64,000 nt of DNA, from the NCBI GenBank assembly GCA_010279815.1, contig QEOQ01000451.1, positions 754,095 to 818,094 on the forward strand, written 5' to 3'. The notes beneath the pieces were generated by a model. It was not told where the DNA came from. It made no database searches and saw only the letters and a list, made by a program, of their open reading frames with translations. How positions within the stretch are numbered: the first letter of the stretch is position 1; the number at the start of each line of letters is the position of its first letter. This stretch comes from Brachionus plicatilis (lineage: Eukaryota > Rotifera > Eurotatoria > Ploima > Brachionidae). Shown here one piece after another: positions 11,953 through 24,016 of the stretch. A program made the position numbers and the translations under genes.

Positions 11953-12369
11953 TTATTGATGAACTGAAGTGTAATTATACGAGCCAGAGGGCATCTTGTT
12001 ACTATTTTGAGAAGAAATAGAAGGAATTGTACTTGAACTACATGAAAGACCAAAACTTCCGTCAATTGAACTTGTCTTGGGAGGATACAGATCTTGGTTC
12101 ATGACTCTGGGTTGATTTTGAAATTTTGCAGGGACAATTTGTTGAACAGGAGGCTTATAATTTTGAAATTGAGTTGTGGCTGGTATTGAATAGTTTGGAT
12201 AAAATTGAGGCTGCGCTTGCACAGCATTAGGCTGTAATTGCGGATATGATGGATTATTATAGTACTGCATATTTGGATAATAATAGTTATTGTATGGGTT
12301 GACAAAATTGCTAGGAAAATTTAATTCCGACGATTTTTCTTTGCTATTTTTAGCCTGCTTAGAGCCCAT
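11953..12369 (-). CDS. Small Tyr/Pro/Gln/Asn-rich protein with myristoylation-type start
   Basis: A 138-residue single-exon frame lies directly upstream of, and on the same strand as, the large repeat-protein gene. It starts MGSKQAKNSKEK, which has Gly2 and downstream lysines as in N-myristoylated, electrostatically membrane-bound proteins. Residues about 20-105 are rich in Asn, Tyr, Pro and Gln (PYNNYYYPN, QYYNNPSYPQ) and the C-terminus is Ser-rich. There is no signal peptide or folded domain. The shared style with its neighbour (lipidation-type N-terminus plus aromatic low-complexity body, no known domain) suggests related functions. The function is unknown, and coding status rests on composition, the uninterrupted frame and neighbourhood. 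Confidence 0.55.
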   Translation of the reverse strand: MGSKQAKNSKEKSSELNFPSNFVNPYNNYYYPNMQYYNNPSYPQLQPNAVQAQPQFYPNYSIPATTQFQNYKPPVQQIVPAKFQNQPRVMNQDLYPPKTSSIDGSFGLSCSSSTIPSISSQNSNKMPSGSYNYTSVHQ

Positions 12370-13861
12370 TATAAAAATCAGATTTTTTATTTTTTATTAA
12401 GAATTTTGTTCTAAGTATTTATTATGATCTGTTAGGTCATTCCGAACCCATTTTTGAGTCATTATTACCTTGAAAATTATTAAATTGTTGATTTGAAAAA
12501 TTTAGGCGATTATTAAGATAATAGCATGATAAAATTAGGATTGATTCTATTTTGTTTATGCTTGATAAAATGCCTACAGAGATTTAGAAAAAAAAAGTCA
12601 TTTTAGTGATTGAGCTCAAAAGAAAAAAATGAGTCAACATTCTAATTAATTTCTGATAAAGAACAATTAAAATATTTAGACAAAAAATTTATTTTTTCAC
12701 CAATTCAAAATAATATTTGTAGCCTCCCATTATAATTCCTATTGACCTAATTGAAATTTGTTTTTTTCACAAATTTCCAAAATAATATTAATTAATATTG
12801 CCTTATATTTTAGATGATTCTTTAAAAACAAAAAATTTCTATCGGAAATTATAGTTATTATGAAATACAGTTTAAAAAAACATTTTAAATCTTAAAATTA
12901 TACATCTGGCTTTCAAAAATTTTTTCTAATACTGCAAAATGATGAATTGAAGAATTATTTTATTTTTTATATTTGATCACAATGGTTTACTTAATTTGCA
13001 TTTGATCTGATATTCAAGAATTATTCGTAATTAAAAATATATTAGGTCATATGATTTAGAAAAATGTGAGCAAATTTATCGTATGCATCAAAAATAAATT
13101 ATCAATCATTTTTAGGCAATTTTTTCAACAAATTACGTTAATTAACGTTGCTGTTACTAGAATTTACGCGAGACCTTAAAATTAAATCATTAATAATTTT
13201 TTTATATATTTATAAAATACTTTTTCTCCAATGGTTTTACTGGAAAAATCTTCGCCATGTTAAAAAGAGTTTAATTTTTGCCTCTTAAATTAATTAAGTA
13301 GACACAGTAACTGTGGTTTTGTTCGAATTATTCAAAATTAATCTATTGATTAATATTTTTTAATTAATTTAAAAAAAATGCGAATTTATTTTGATTAATT
13401 ATTTGAAAAATTTTATTAACTCCAATATTTTCTTTCCATCTCTCAAATAGTCAAATGCTTACCCAATATATTTTAGAAACTATTTAGGAAAGATGCAAAA
13501 AAATTGACTCTCCCAATGGTACCCTTCAAAGTTTTCCTATCAAATAATTGTCCATATTCTATCAACCATTAAATTAAAAATTAATCACTCCATTCTCTCA
13601 TAGCCTGAAAATTATTCGTATTTTGATTTAATTAACTTTTTTGATTTTGTTTAAAAAAAAGTTGATTAAAAAGAATAAAAAAACCAATAAAAGAAAAAAG
13701 AACAAAAAAAATAAAATAATTAAAGGCCATGTTCAAACAAACTTGGTAGTACATCTATTCAAAAAGTCATTAGTGTGGTAAACTTGGGAGCAGATCATAA
13801 TTTCGATTTCTGAAAGTTTTTCTGAGTGAGGATTTTATGATAAAAGTAACTTTAGTAACTG

Positions 13862-13888
13862 TCATGGACGATGATTCATCGTCCATGA
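13862..13888. repeat. Perfect 27-bp palindrome
   Basis: Arms TCATGGACGATGA and TCATCGTCCATGA flank a single central T. The arms are less AT-biased than the surroundings, so chance is an unlikely explanation. It could be a protein binding site, a hairpin or a degenerate MITE end. Confidence 0.8.
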
Positions 13889-14560
13889 AGTGTTTATTGA
13901 AAAAAAATAATTATAAAAGTGTAATTGGCGAAGTTAAATGATTGATTTAGATTTTTTTAATATTTTTTATTTAACAGATTTGGTCAAGTTTTGATCTAAG
14001 TATCCTTCAACCGTTAAATTATATTTAGCGAAAATATCGAAAGCGAAAAGCTAATTAAATAAAAATAAAAAAATATGAAAAAAATAAAGTTAAAATAACA
14101 TAAGTTAAAAAGTAGATAAATATTAAAATTAAATTAGATAAATTTTGACAGAGAGTAACTGAATACATATTTTTAAATATTTGATGATTCAGGAAAAAAG
14201 AAGAAATAGTAAGGTAGCAATTACACAATGGAGTTGGGTACTTGATGTATCCTTTATTCGAAACCTTTGTTAAAAGTAAACTTATTCTTTTTTAAGGCAT
14301 GTCATATAAATTGAACATTGCTCTTGTAGAAAAAAAAAATTATTTATAATGATGTAATTTAAAATATGTTTGTTTGTTTTTATTATTGTTTTTTTTTTAC
14401 TGGGCAGAAGGAGCTTCACTTCGAATGTGCAGTATGCGCTCTTTTCGAATGTTAGCTCGAAGCCTTTTTAAATTAATTTTTAAATAAAAATAACTATTAA
14501 AAAAAAAAAAGTTAAAATCAATGATCATTTTTTACTGATATGTCATTATTTCATTTATTG

Positions 14561-14889
14561 ACATGTCCCCAATTCGGATAATTACGTTAATTATCACCTT
14601 TAATTCAGATTTCAAATTTTAACACATTATTATCAAAATTTTCCAAATTGTTTCAAAATTCTTTTTTTTGTGTTAATTTACGTAAAATTACCAAAAGCCC
14701 TAGTATCCCGGTTCATTTAAATTTAGGAGGAAAAAAAAAAGAGTTCTTAATTATTCAATTTTTAGCCTAATCATCCGAATATAGTGACATGTCACTATAG
14801 AATCTTTTACATGTTATAACAGCGTGTCACTAAAATAGATTACTCTATTTTAAAGACATGTCACTCAATTCGGATGATTACGTTAATTT
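14561..14889. repeat. Inverted/direct repeat cluster with ACATGTC palindromes
   Basis: A ~34-bp word containing ACATGTC, AATTCGGAT and ATTACGTTAATT occurs at 14561-14594 and again at 14856-14889 in the same orientation. A third copy is inverted at 14768-14798. The copy at 14780-14799 contains a perfect 20-bp palindrome (TATAGTGACATGTCACTATA). A further 8-bp-arm hairpin (AAAATAGA...TCTATTTT) lies near 14833. This could be a MITE remnant or a regulatory repeat upstream of ARID2; no target duplication was found. Confidence 0.65.
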
Positions 14890-15314
14890 TTTCAAAGAAA
14901 AAAACTGAACTTTATTTAGACTTAAATTAGTATTGAATAAGTACTGGGCTAATTTTTTATAAAATCAAGTCAAAATTTCACTTCGCTAAATTGTTCTTGA
15001 ATTTAGCAACAAACTTTTAAAAAACTAACTTTAAGTTAAAACAATTATGATCCAGAAAAACAACAACAACAAGACAAAATAATGTCTTCAATCTCTTAAA
15101 ACATTATTACAACTTATTACCTGTTTGTGCAAAATGTATGCCATAACTCAGTCATTGCATCAAATAAAATTTAAAATCCTCAAAAATTTAAATTAAAAAT
15201 TTAAAAAAATAATCTACCTTTTTCGAATTAGTGTGTGACACAGCAGCGTTCCAATCCGGGCTATGTTTTTACAACAACCAAAGCAGTAAATTTACTTTCA
15301 GCCAGCATTCCAAC

Positions 15315-18300
15315 ATGGACAACCAAAATGTATCAAATGAAAACCGGCCCATGTACGAACCTCCATTGGCCAAGAGCGCTGACAATGAAATCAAATTTAA
15401 AAAACTCAAAAATAAAGAAGACTTTTACAATCGCCTGATCGAATTCCACAGACACAAAAATGTAAATACCCCACTAGTCACCTTTCCGACTTTGAACGGA
15501 AAATTGATCGACTTAAAAAAGCTCTACAACATTGTCATCGGCTTTGGCGGCTGGGAACGAGTGTGCGAAAAGGACAAATGGAACGATGTTGGCCTCGAGC
15601 TCGACTCCAAATTGTTCAAATCGTGTCTGAATGGCGGACACGCACTCAAAACCATTTATATCCGCTACCTGAGTATGTACGAAAAATTCGACCATCAAAT
15701 GTCATATGGTGCCAGTGTGAGCCAAGGCGCCAGTCTTTCATCCCTCTTGGACCCATTGCACAACTTTAACCACTCTCTTCCACATTCTATGAGCGTAAAT
15801 GTAATTTCTTCCATTTCTGGCCAAATTGACAGACCAAGCCTGGGATACCATAAGCATTCGGTGCCCAATTTGGACGACACACACGACCCGGACATGAACA
15901 GAAGACGCTTCAGCTATCTAATTGATTTGACGCCCATGAACTACTCTTATTGCCAGCACAGCGCCACCGCTGGTCCCACTAGCTCCCACTTGAGTCCCAA
16001 TCCATACGAAAAACTCGAGATCTCACTAATCAGCGGCCTGCCTAACGAAGTCGACTTTGTGTTCAACTCGATGGTTCTGATGTCCAGCGAGGAAAGCAAC
16101 TCGTTCAAAATTTACCAATCGCCAAGGCTCATCAGTCTCATTTTAGCTCATGTGGGCTTTTTTGGCCAAAAAGACAAGTACAACCTCAGGCCTTTGTACG
16201 AACACTACTGGTTCAGGCCGACACGGTCCGACACCATGGATGCACAGGAATTGTTCGAGAAATTTTTGTCAAATACAGACTGGAAGTTGTTGAGTGAAAA
16301 ATACGAAAAGTGGACTTGTGAGGCCTATGCGAGAAGAGACTTTGGAAAATTTTGGCACCATTTGGTTCAGATACCGGAGGAAGATTTTGGTCAGAGTGAA
16401 ATTTTGGGCTCGATTTTGCCTGGCCAGGACTTGGGCGAAAAAAACGAGAGCATTTTAAATTTGAGCGAAATTCGCCACGACTTGTCCGATCCTCTGGTTC
16501 CGTTCAGTGTCGAGTACAAGCGCATCGAACAAGTCCTGGTCATTTTGAACAATTTGTCTTTTGAGGAAATAAACGCTGACTTTATGACCAAGTGTCAAGT
16601 GCTGTTCGAATTTTTGTGTGTGTGTTTGTATTGTTCGAATCCAGTTTATGAGATCAGAAAGCATGCGTTGGACATCTTGGCAAACATAAGCCGAAAGTTG
16701 AAGCTCAGATTTTTGAGCGACAGACACAAACGAATGTTGCTCAATGCCATGTATCATTTGATTGTGGGCCAAGAGGAAATAAACTACTCGACTTTTGAGA
16801 GCCGAATAGTGCCGATTTTGGACCGGTTCGAGTTGATCCGCGGCCTCGAAATTCTCACTAAACTTTGTGCCCAGGAGCAGCTTGAGAGTTTGGCTGACGA
16901 AGACTTTTTAAACAATGAAAAAGTCCTATGCAAATTCAGTGTGCAGTTCAAAAATGGCCAAAATGTCCTGTTGCTGGAAAGAGTTGTTTTGCGCATTCAA
17001 GAAATGCTGCCTGTCCAAGACTTGCTTATTTTGCTGCATTCTCTTGAGTTTATGTACAATATAAGTCAGTTTAATGAGTTTATATGCAATTTGATCATGG
17101 ACTGTTCGCAGGATAAACTGATATCGGTGTTGGTTAATTTGTTGACTCTGGACATGTCTCACTTTGATGTTTCGGGCAATTCGGATGATCAAATTAAAAT
17201 GTACAAAATTATGCCCAGCAGTGGACAAGTTATATCAGTAGCTCCGGTACAGCAAAATACCAACCAAATTCCGCAAATTAGCATTCAGTCACAAAATATT
17301 CAAAAAACGCCATCCTTACTACAGCAGACTTTGAACAATCAACAATTCAACAATTCAATTGCAAAACCTCCTCTAGCTCAAAATCGTAGGTTTAATTTTA
17401 AAAAAATTTTAATCATTAACTTTTTGATAGTTAAAATGAATGCCTTTTTTATATAAATTTATGATTGCGTCACTTAAAACCAGAATTGTTTAAAAGTCCC
17501 AAATTTAAATCAAAGTCATTTGAATTTGGGTTTGACTTAAGACTTGTAACTTTAAAAAAACCCTGCCAAAAACACAGAACCCAAAAAATTATTTTTCCAG
17601 ACTTGTTTATAAGGCGCAGTCAATGACTCAAAATTTTTTTTTATCAACCGTCCAAGTCCGGACTTTTTTCCTTTTTTAAAAAAAATCCCAAAAACATGAA
17701 TTTTTTGCCGTTCCAGGAAGTTATTGTGGCGGCCTAGTCATAAAGTCCAAGTCATAAATTCGACTTCAAATTTTTTTACTTAGACTTAAAACTGGGACTT
17801 ATAAACAAGTCTGTATTTTTTGTAATTTTCCAAAAAAAAAATTATTTTTAATTTTTCGTCTTATTTATTATTATTATTATTATTGAACTAACCTCCTTTT
17901 GGAAGAAGTAAATTTAAAAGAATTAAAAAAAAAATATTTTTTGAAAATAAAATTAGAAAAGAAAAACTTGTTTCTTGATTAGTTCATTTAAAATCATTTT
18001 TTAGTGTTTAAACCTACAGAACTCAATGGAGTCAGAAATACTTTTAATGTTTTCTTGATTTTGAACAAAAAATGATTGAAATCAAAATATTCAATTCCTG
18101 GAACAATAAATATTTAGAGAATGCGATGGCAATGAAGATGAGAGTAACCACGATAATTTTTTATCAAACTTGTGCAAAAGTAAAAAAATCCTAAATGTCT
18201 TTTCAAAGTCATTATTTTTCATTCTTTTTTTAAATCCTTTTTAATTGTTAAAAAAGCTAAGTTAAATGGCTTTTTTTTTAAATTTGAAAAAATTGACTTT

Positions 18301-21300
18301 GAACGAAATAGAAAAGCAATTTAAGATCTATGGAAATTTCAAAAGTAGGAAGTAAAGGCTAGAGTTTGGAATCTAATACAAAATTAGTCTTTTTTTAATA
18401 TTTTGTAAACATTTTTTTTAAAGAAAATTGAGCTTAATCTGAAATTTTATATTTAATAAGAATTTTTAACATAAAATCATTAAGTAAAAATTAGAGATAA
18501 AATTAAAGTCATCTTAAAATTAACATTCCAAATTAAAAAAATTTAAAAAAAAAAATTTTTATTTATTAATTGGATAATATGTATATATGATATATTAATG
18601 AATAATTTTAACTCTGATCAATCCAATTATAGGTGTAACAAGCGAATTCATTTTTGACATTCTTAAGATTTAATTTTTTTTTTTCGGTTCAACTAATATT
18701 TTCTTTGTAAAGTATGTTCTATTAAATATTTTGTATAGGTGTCAATCTATGTGATTGGAATATAAGAGACAAAAGATCAATTTTAAAATAAACTAAATAA
18801 TTAACCAATATTCAAAGGAGAGCTTTGAAATAACTAGAGGTAAGACATGTTTAAATATTTGAAAGCTCAAGCAAAAAAGAAGAAATTACTAGGTAGCAAA
18901 TACACATATATTTTTTTGATGAAGTTACAGCTAATTATGAAAAATGTTTTTAAAAGGAAAGATTAGATTTTGTTCTATTTTAAAAAAAGAGAAAGTAATT
19001 GTTATATTAAGAAATTTCAATAATTAAATCCGAAACAATATTTAATAATAATTCTGATTCCAAGCGTTTTCTGTTAAAAACTATAATTTCAACATTTTTT
19101 AACAAGTAGTAAAATACAAACCAATGTAGAAAAAAATGTTTGATTTTTTTTAAAGCCCTTTTTTTTGATTCATGATATAAATTTAACACTAATGAATTTT
19201 TTTTCCTAAACTTGAATTAATATATTACTGAAGTTCAATTGTTAAGACTTTTTGAAGCTTTTTGAATAAATAAAAAGAAAAAAGAAAGATAAAAATTGCT
19301 AAAGATTCATGACGTGCCCGATCATTTTTTGAGTTCTATTATTTATAGTCCTAAGAAAAAAAATTGTCACGAAAATGATAGATTGTAATAAAATTTATAA
19401 TTTATTAGAAAAACATCTTTTTTACACACTAAAATAAAACTAGAAAATAAATAAATAATAATTTTTGTTTATAAAACAAGTCCCAGAACCATTTCTTTTG
19501 ACATCGTTTCGATTCTATTGTTTTAGATACAGTTTGATCGAAATTAATTCAAAAACTTTATGTGAAATAATCTCTTAAGAAATTTTTTAAAATAATAATA
19601 GTATGATAGCTTTTTTCAGTCGAAAATTTTGAGCCTTAAAAGACTAATTCTTAATTAAGATAAAATTAATTTTTATTTCCGCATTTGTCTAAAATTATTT
19701 TGCAATTTTCAAAATTTGAATATGTTTAATATGATTTGAATTCAAATTTTTATTAAAATAATATTTTTTAAGTTTTTTGAAAAAAAATTAACTAAAAAAA
19801 TTCTAATTCACAAATAAATTCAGATAAAAAATAAAATGTTTTTATATGAACACTAGTTAAACTATCTACACACTTGGTTTACTAGATATGATTATATAAT
19901 TATTTTAAAATGAGCAGTTCATTATTTATTATTAAATTCTAATATTTAATGATACCCTTTTTGATTATATTAATACAAATTCTAATAACATTTTTATTAT
20001 TATTATATTTAATGATTTAATTAATTTTTTTAGTTCCGATCAGAATTCAGCCTTTGATAAACAGCGAACAACAAGCCAGAACCATTCTACGCAATTGGTT
20101 TAACTCGAAATAAAAATTTTATTTCTTAACTAATATATTTAAAATTATAAAGGCTATTAACGTGTTTTCAAAAAGACCCCAATTCAGAACTTTCCAAAAC
20201 GCAACTTTATCCATATTACCAGCAAATATCAAAATATAACAATTGGCCTATTCTTACAATACCAGTATTCTTTGAAATTTTAAAGTAAGTTTTCAATTAA
20301 TTTTTTTTTTAATTTAAAAATAAAATAATTTTTTAGTACTACATTTCCGCACCTCCGCTATGATGAAGAAACAAATAAATTACACGGACTGAAGCTTGTT
20401 TTGAATTTAAAGCAGCAACTAGAGCTCAAAGAAAAATTTGCTTCAATTAGAAGCGAACCGATTCCGCCAGGAACACAGAACCCTAAAATTAGCATGTCAG
20501 AATTCAGTGAGCAAAAAGCATCTGAAGAAAATTACAGCAGCCAAATGTCACTGTCTTCTCCACCAACTGTTTCAATCAACATGCCGTCCATCGGCATGCC
20601 ACTTTTGACACCTCCGCCTCCAATGGAAAGTTCAGATCAATCGGAAAAAAATATTTTAGCCAACGATACATATAAAGCAAACACAAACTCTTGTAAATTA
20701 AAGGAAACATTAAATGCAGGTGATACGGAAATGATGGGTCAAAATGAAGATAGTACAATGTCAAATTCATCGTCATCAACATCGGGTGTATCAGCTTCAA
20801 ATTCCAATTTGTCCAATAAAGATTCAAAACCGGATGAAAAAGCTAATAAGGAAAACAGTGCTGATTTAAAAAGAAAAATTGATTTAAAAGATACAATAGA
20901 GACAAAAGCTTTAACCAAATTGTTGAATGAATCGTCACAGGACTCAAAATCCGACTCGTCAAGCTCATCAAGCCCGATAAAGAAAAAAAAACTAAAAATT
21001 AATGAAATGGAAGACTTTATGAACAAACCGATGGCGCCTATTACTATTGTGTCAAATCAATATTCAAATACTATTCAGGTTCAGTTTAAAAATGATCAGA
21101 CTAATCAGCCAATTTTAATCGCTCAGCCCATAATGGCACCTCAGCCTAATCAGCAAATAAATCAAGCAATACCTCAGATGGCTCCTCAACAAATTCCTCA
21201 AAACATTCAGTTTGTTCAGGTTAATCAAATTGACCCGACAAAAAGTAGTTCTTCCAATGGCAGCTTTTTATGTGAATGGAATAATTGCAATGAATTTTTT

Positions 21301-21979
21301 CCCACAGCAAAAGCGGTCTATATTCATGTATGTAAATCCCATTTGCTTAACAATGAGGCCAGTTGTGATCCTGAGGGTCAGTTGTGTTTGTGGTCAGGCT
21401 GTGATCAAATAAAGCGTCAAAAATGGTCACTAGTCAACCATTTACAAGTAAGCCAAATAGTGATACATTGTTAAATTTATAATTTTTTTGTTGTCCCTCT
21501 ATAGGAACGGCATTGTAGTGAAAATGCAATGAGGAATGCAATGATTTGTAGGCAACAAGGAATTGTAAAAACTGTAAATAACCAGAACGCATTAAACAAT
21601 CAACTAAATAATTCCAAAGATGCAGCTTTGTTTGCAATTCAAAGGCATCATCGTCTTAAAAAAGAAGATTTTATTGTAAATAAATTAAAAATTTTATATT
21701 TAAAATATAAAAAAATTCAATTAAAGTCACAGCAAGAAGGCCCAATAACAAAAAGTATTAGGCTGTTGTCTGCATTGATTTTGCGAAATTTGGCCGGAAA
21801 TTCTCAAAAAGCAAAAAAGTATTTTTTTAGTGCTATTTTATTCAATTATTCAAAATTAATATAACTTTTCATAATTAAGAGTTCTTCAAAATTATGAGTC
21901 ACAATTGGCAGTTATAGCTTTTGATTTATTAGAATCATCGGGGGCAGTATCAAGCTGCTTATGGCACTTAACTCATTGA
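15315..21979 (+). CDS. ARID2: ARID2 (BAF200) orthologue, PBAF chromatin-remodelling subunit (7 coding exons)
   Basis: Exons are 15315-17385, 20034-20097, 20153-20284, 20337-21447, 21505-21675, 21727-21818 and 21880-21979 (3741 nt, 1246 residues), phases consistent and GT-AG throughout. An ARID DNA-binding domain lies at about residues 27-127 (EDFYNRLIEFH, GFGGWERVCEKDKW). Armadillo-like helical segments follow. The RFX-type winged helix is assembled across exons 2-4 (ARTILRNW, LYPYYQQISKYNNWP, TTFPHLRYDEETNKLHGLKL). Exon 4 continues with Ser- and Gln-rich stretches and two C2H2 fingers at its end (CEWNNCNEFFPTAKAVYIHVC and CLWSGCD...NHLQERHC). The tail carries the ARID2-specific EGPITKSIRLLSALILRNL motif. 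In other animals ARID2 is a nuclear PBAF (SWI/SNF) subunit. The first ATG after an in-frame stop at 15210 was chosen. The 51-bp intron at 21676-21726 is in frame and could be retained. Confidence 0.93.
17386..20033 (+). other. ARID2: ARID2 intron 1 (2.65 kb)
   Basis: This is the only long intron of the gene. It contains the 17599-17813 MITE, an ATT microsatellite at about 17868-17884 and otherwise AT-rich sequence with no readable gene. The flanking donor AATC|GTAGG and acceptor TTTTTTAG|TT restore the frame into the RFX domain. Confidence 0.75.
17599..17813. mobile_element. Short MITE in ARID2 intron 1
   Basis: A 215-bp element with perfect 16-bp terminal inverted repeats (CAGACTTGTTTATAAG / CTTATAAACAAGTCTG). 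It is flanked by TATTTTTC on the left and TATTTTTT on the right, a 7-of-8 match consistent with an 8-bp hAT-type target duplication. There is no coding capacity. Confidence 0.65.
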
Positions 21980-23041
21980 TGCATGTTCCATACTAATTTT
22001 AGAAATAAAATTGCCCAATTAAATAGAAAATTGTAAATTTTTTAATTTTGAAATAATATTCTCAATTAATAAAATCTATCCTTTTGTTTTGATATTTGAT
22101 TGAATACATTTAATATTTTAATTTTACTTTAAGTCTTTCAAATAAAAAGATTTTCATTTTTAATTATGGTTCTAAATAAATATGGCTAGTTGAATGTAAA
22201 ATTAAAGTAAATTTGATGATAAAAAGCGATGTGCACCAAGATGAATATATCCTATTGCTCCAATGAATCCTACAAAAAAATTAAAAATACTAATGTCTTG
22301 AAAAATAATTTTCATTAAAAAATAATCTAAAATTGATGAAAAAATAAAAAAATGGAGTTGATTTTCATGTTAAATTAAATAAAATTTATAAGTTGAATTT
22401 ACTTTTAAAAGTTTTCATACTGGATTAGTTGATCTAATCTGACGGATCAAAAAGAAAATGGAGCTAAATTTTTATTTTTCCTGCATTTATATTTTACTAA
22501 ATAAATTTTTAAAAATTAGAGTTTTTTGCTTCATTTTTTTAATTTAGATTTGAATTAACAGCGGCGGTTTGACAATCCTTATGCTCGAATATATAATTGA
22601 ATTCTTCTAAAGACTTACCAAATTTTGTTGATCATTTTAAAATAATTAAAAGAGATTAGCTCACCTTTTATTTTTATTTATTTGGGAAAGTTTTTGCATT
22701 AAATAAATTGATTAAGATTTTATTTTTTATCTCATAAAATCACTTTAAATTTTTTTTTTTTAATTTTTAACATTTTTATTGTAAAATTTTTATAAATAAA
22801 TCATTTAATCATCAAAAAGAAATTATTTTTTATTTTTATTTATTATTAATAACATGTCTGAAAAATTAAATATTTTTCAAAATTGAAAAGAAAAAAAACT
22901 ACGAATTGTGTATTAAATTGATTTGTATACGGGTTTTGTACTTCTCATTTTTTTGTTTATAAATAAATAAAAAAACTTTAATCTGACTGTTTATTAATGA
23001 TTACAATGAAATAATTAAAAAAAACATACTTTTTGGAAAAG
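21980..23041. other. Intergenic, nothing recognised
   Basis: The 3' flank of ARID2 followed by AT-rich DNA. No gene or clear repeat is visible. Confidence 0.45.
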
Positions 23042-24016
23042 AATATTTTGGCTGGCAGACCTATCCGACAAAGTCACTTCCGACAAGTCACTTCCGACAA
23101 GTCATTTCCGACAAATCACGATCCGACAATGCCTTTTCCGACAAAATAATTTCCGATAAGTCATTTCCGACAAATCCCTATCCGACAATTTTTTATTTAA
23201 CAATTAAATAAAAAGTTACTTTTCCGACAAAGTCTTGTAAGTAATATCAAATAAAAATTGTCCAAAAAAATAGTATTGTCACCAAATTAATTTTATAACT
23301 GATATGTCTCAAAGTTACAACTTTCATTTTTTTTAGCTTATTTACTTTATTTTGATTCTTTTTTTTATCTCATTTTATTAACTTTAATTTTATTTTTATT
23401 TTATTTCATTTTTATTTTATTTTTTTTATTTTACTTTTTAGCTCGGTACAGAAAACAAATAAATAAAAATAAATATAGTATTGTCACCAAATTAATTTTA
23501 TAACTGATATGTCTCAAAGTCAAGATAATACTTTTATTGAGTTTAAAACCACCAAAGGGAAACTATGTATTGGTTACTTAACTGAAAAGTATCGATTTAA
23601 ATATGAATCGAAGATAATTGGATACAAATCTTGAATTTGTAGTGAAAACGAATCTTCTGGTTGCCTAGCAACCATTAAAAAATTTGAAAACACCATTACC
23701 AAACAACCAATTACCGATTTTGGTCACCAAATAGGCAACAAAAAAATTTTAGAAATCAAACCAGATCTTAAACCAAGGACGATTATGAAGGAAATTGAAT
23801 AAGGTGCAATGAACGCTGCTAAAACCTTTTTAATTAATTATTTTTTATTTAATTGTTAAATAAAAAATTGTCGGATCGGGATTTGTCGGAAATGACTTAT
23901 CGGAAATTATTTTGTCGGAAAAGGCATTGTCGGATCGTGATTTGTCGGAAATGACTTGTCGGAAGTGACTTGTCGGAAGTGACTTTGTCGGATAGGTCTG
24001 ACTACCAATATTTTGG
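23042..24016. mobile_element. Mutator-like (MULE) element with long TIRs and 10-bp TSD
   Basis: Terminal arms 23056-23214 and 23842-24000 are inverted copies of about 159 bp with one mismatch seen. Each is built from repeated TCCGACAA words. The 10-bp direct duplication AATATTTTGG is at 23042-23051 and 24007-24016, so the element is about 955 bp (an 8-bp TSD with GG...CC ends is equally compatible). Long TIRs, an 8-10-bp TSD and an internal FLYWCH-like relic all point to the Mutator superfamily. A 45-bp word in the interior is duplicated (23271-23315 and 23476-23520). The near-perfect arms suggest recent activity. Confidence 0.9.
23509..23801 (+). pseudogene. FLYWCH-type zinc finger relic inside the MULE
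   Basis: The frame starts MSQSQDNTFIEF and continues KGKLCIGYLTEKYRFKY. A TGA stop follows at 23632-23634, then in the same frame ICSENESSGCLATIKKF and DFGHQ. The spacing matches the FLYWCH finger (aromatic strands, W-x-C, then GC-x-A, then H-x-H). The stop falls where the conserved Trp is expected, and the last His is replaced by Gln (HQ). A second stop follows at about 23800. FLYWCH fingers are common in MULE-encoded proteins. The transposase core is absent. Confidence 0.7.

Larger units (their letters stand above)
12370..15314. other. Intergenic, upstream of ARID2
   Basis: Nearly 3 kb without a recognisable gene. It holds a perfect 27-bp palindrome (13862-13888) and a cluster of inverted and direct repeats (14561-14889), both listed separately. 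An in-frame stop at 15210 and an acceptor-like TTCGAATTAG ending at 15230 precede the ARID2 start codon. Confidence 0.5.

Noticed and set aside
15231..15314. Possible N-terminal extension of ARID2 by 28 codons
   Set aside because: The frame opens with GTG, not ATG, after a stop at 15210. The first ATG at 15315 has good context and the ARID domain follows. A short upstream exon spliced at 15230 cannot be excluded.
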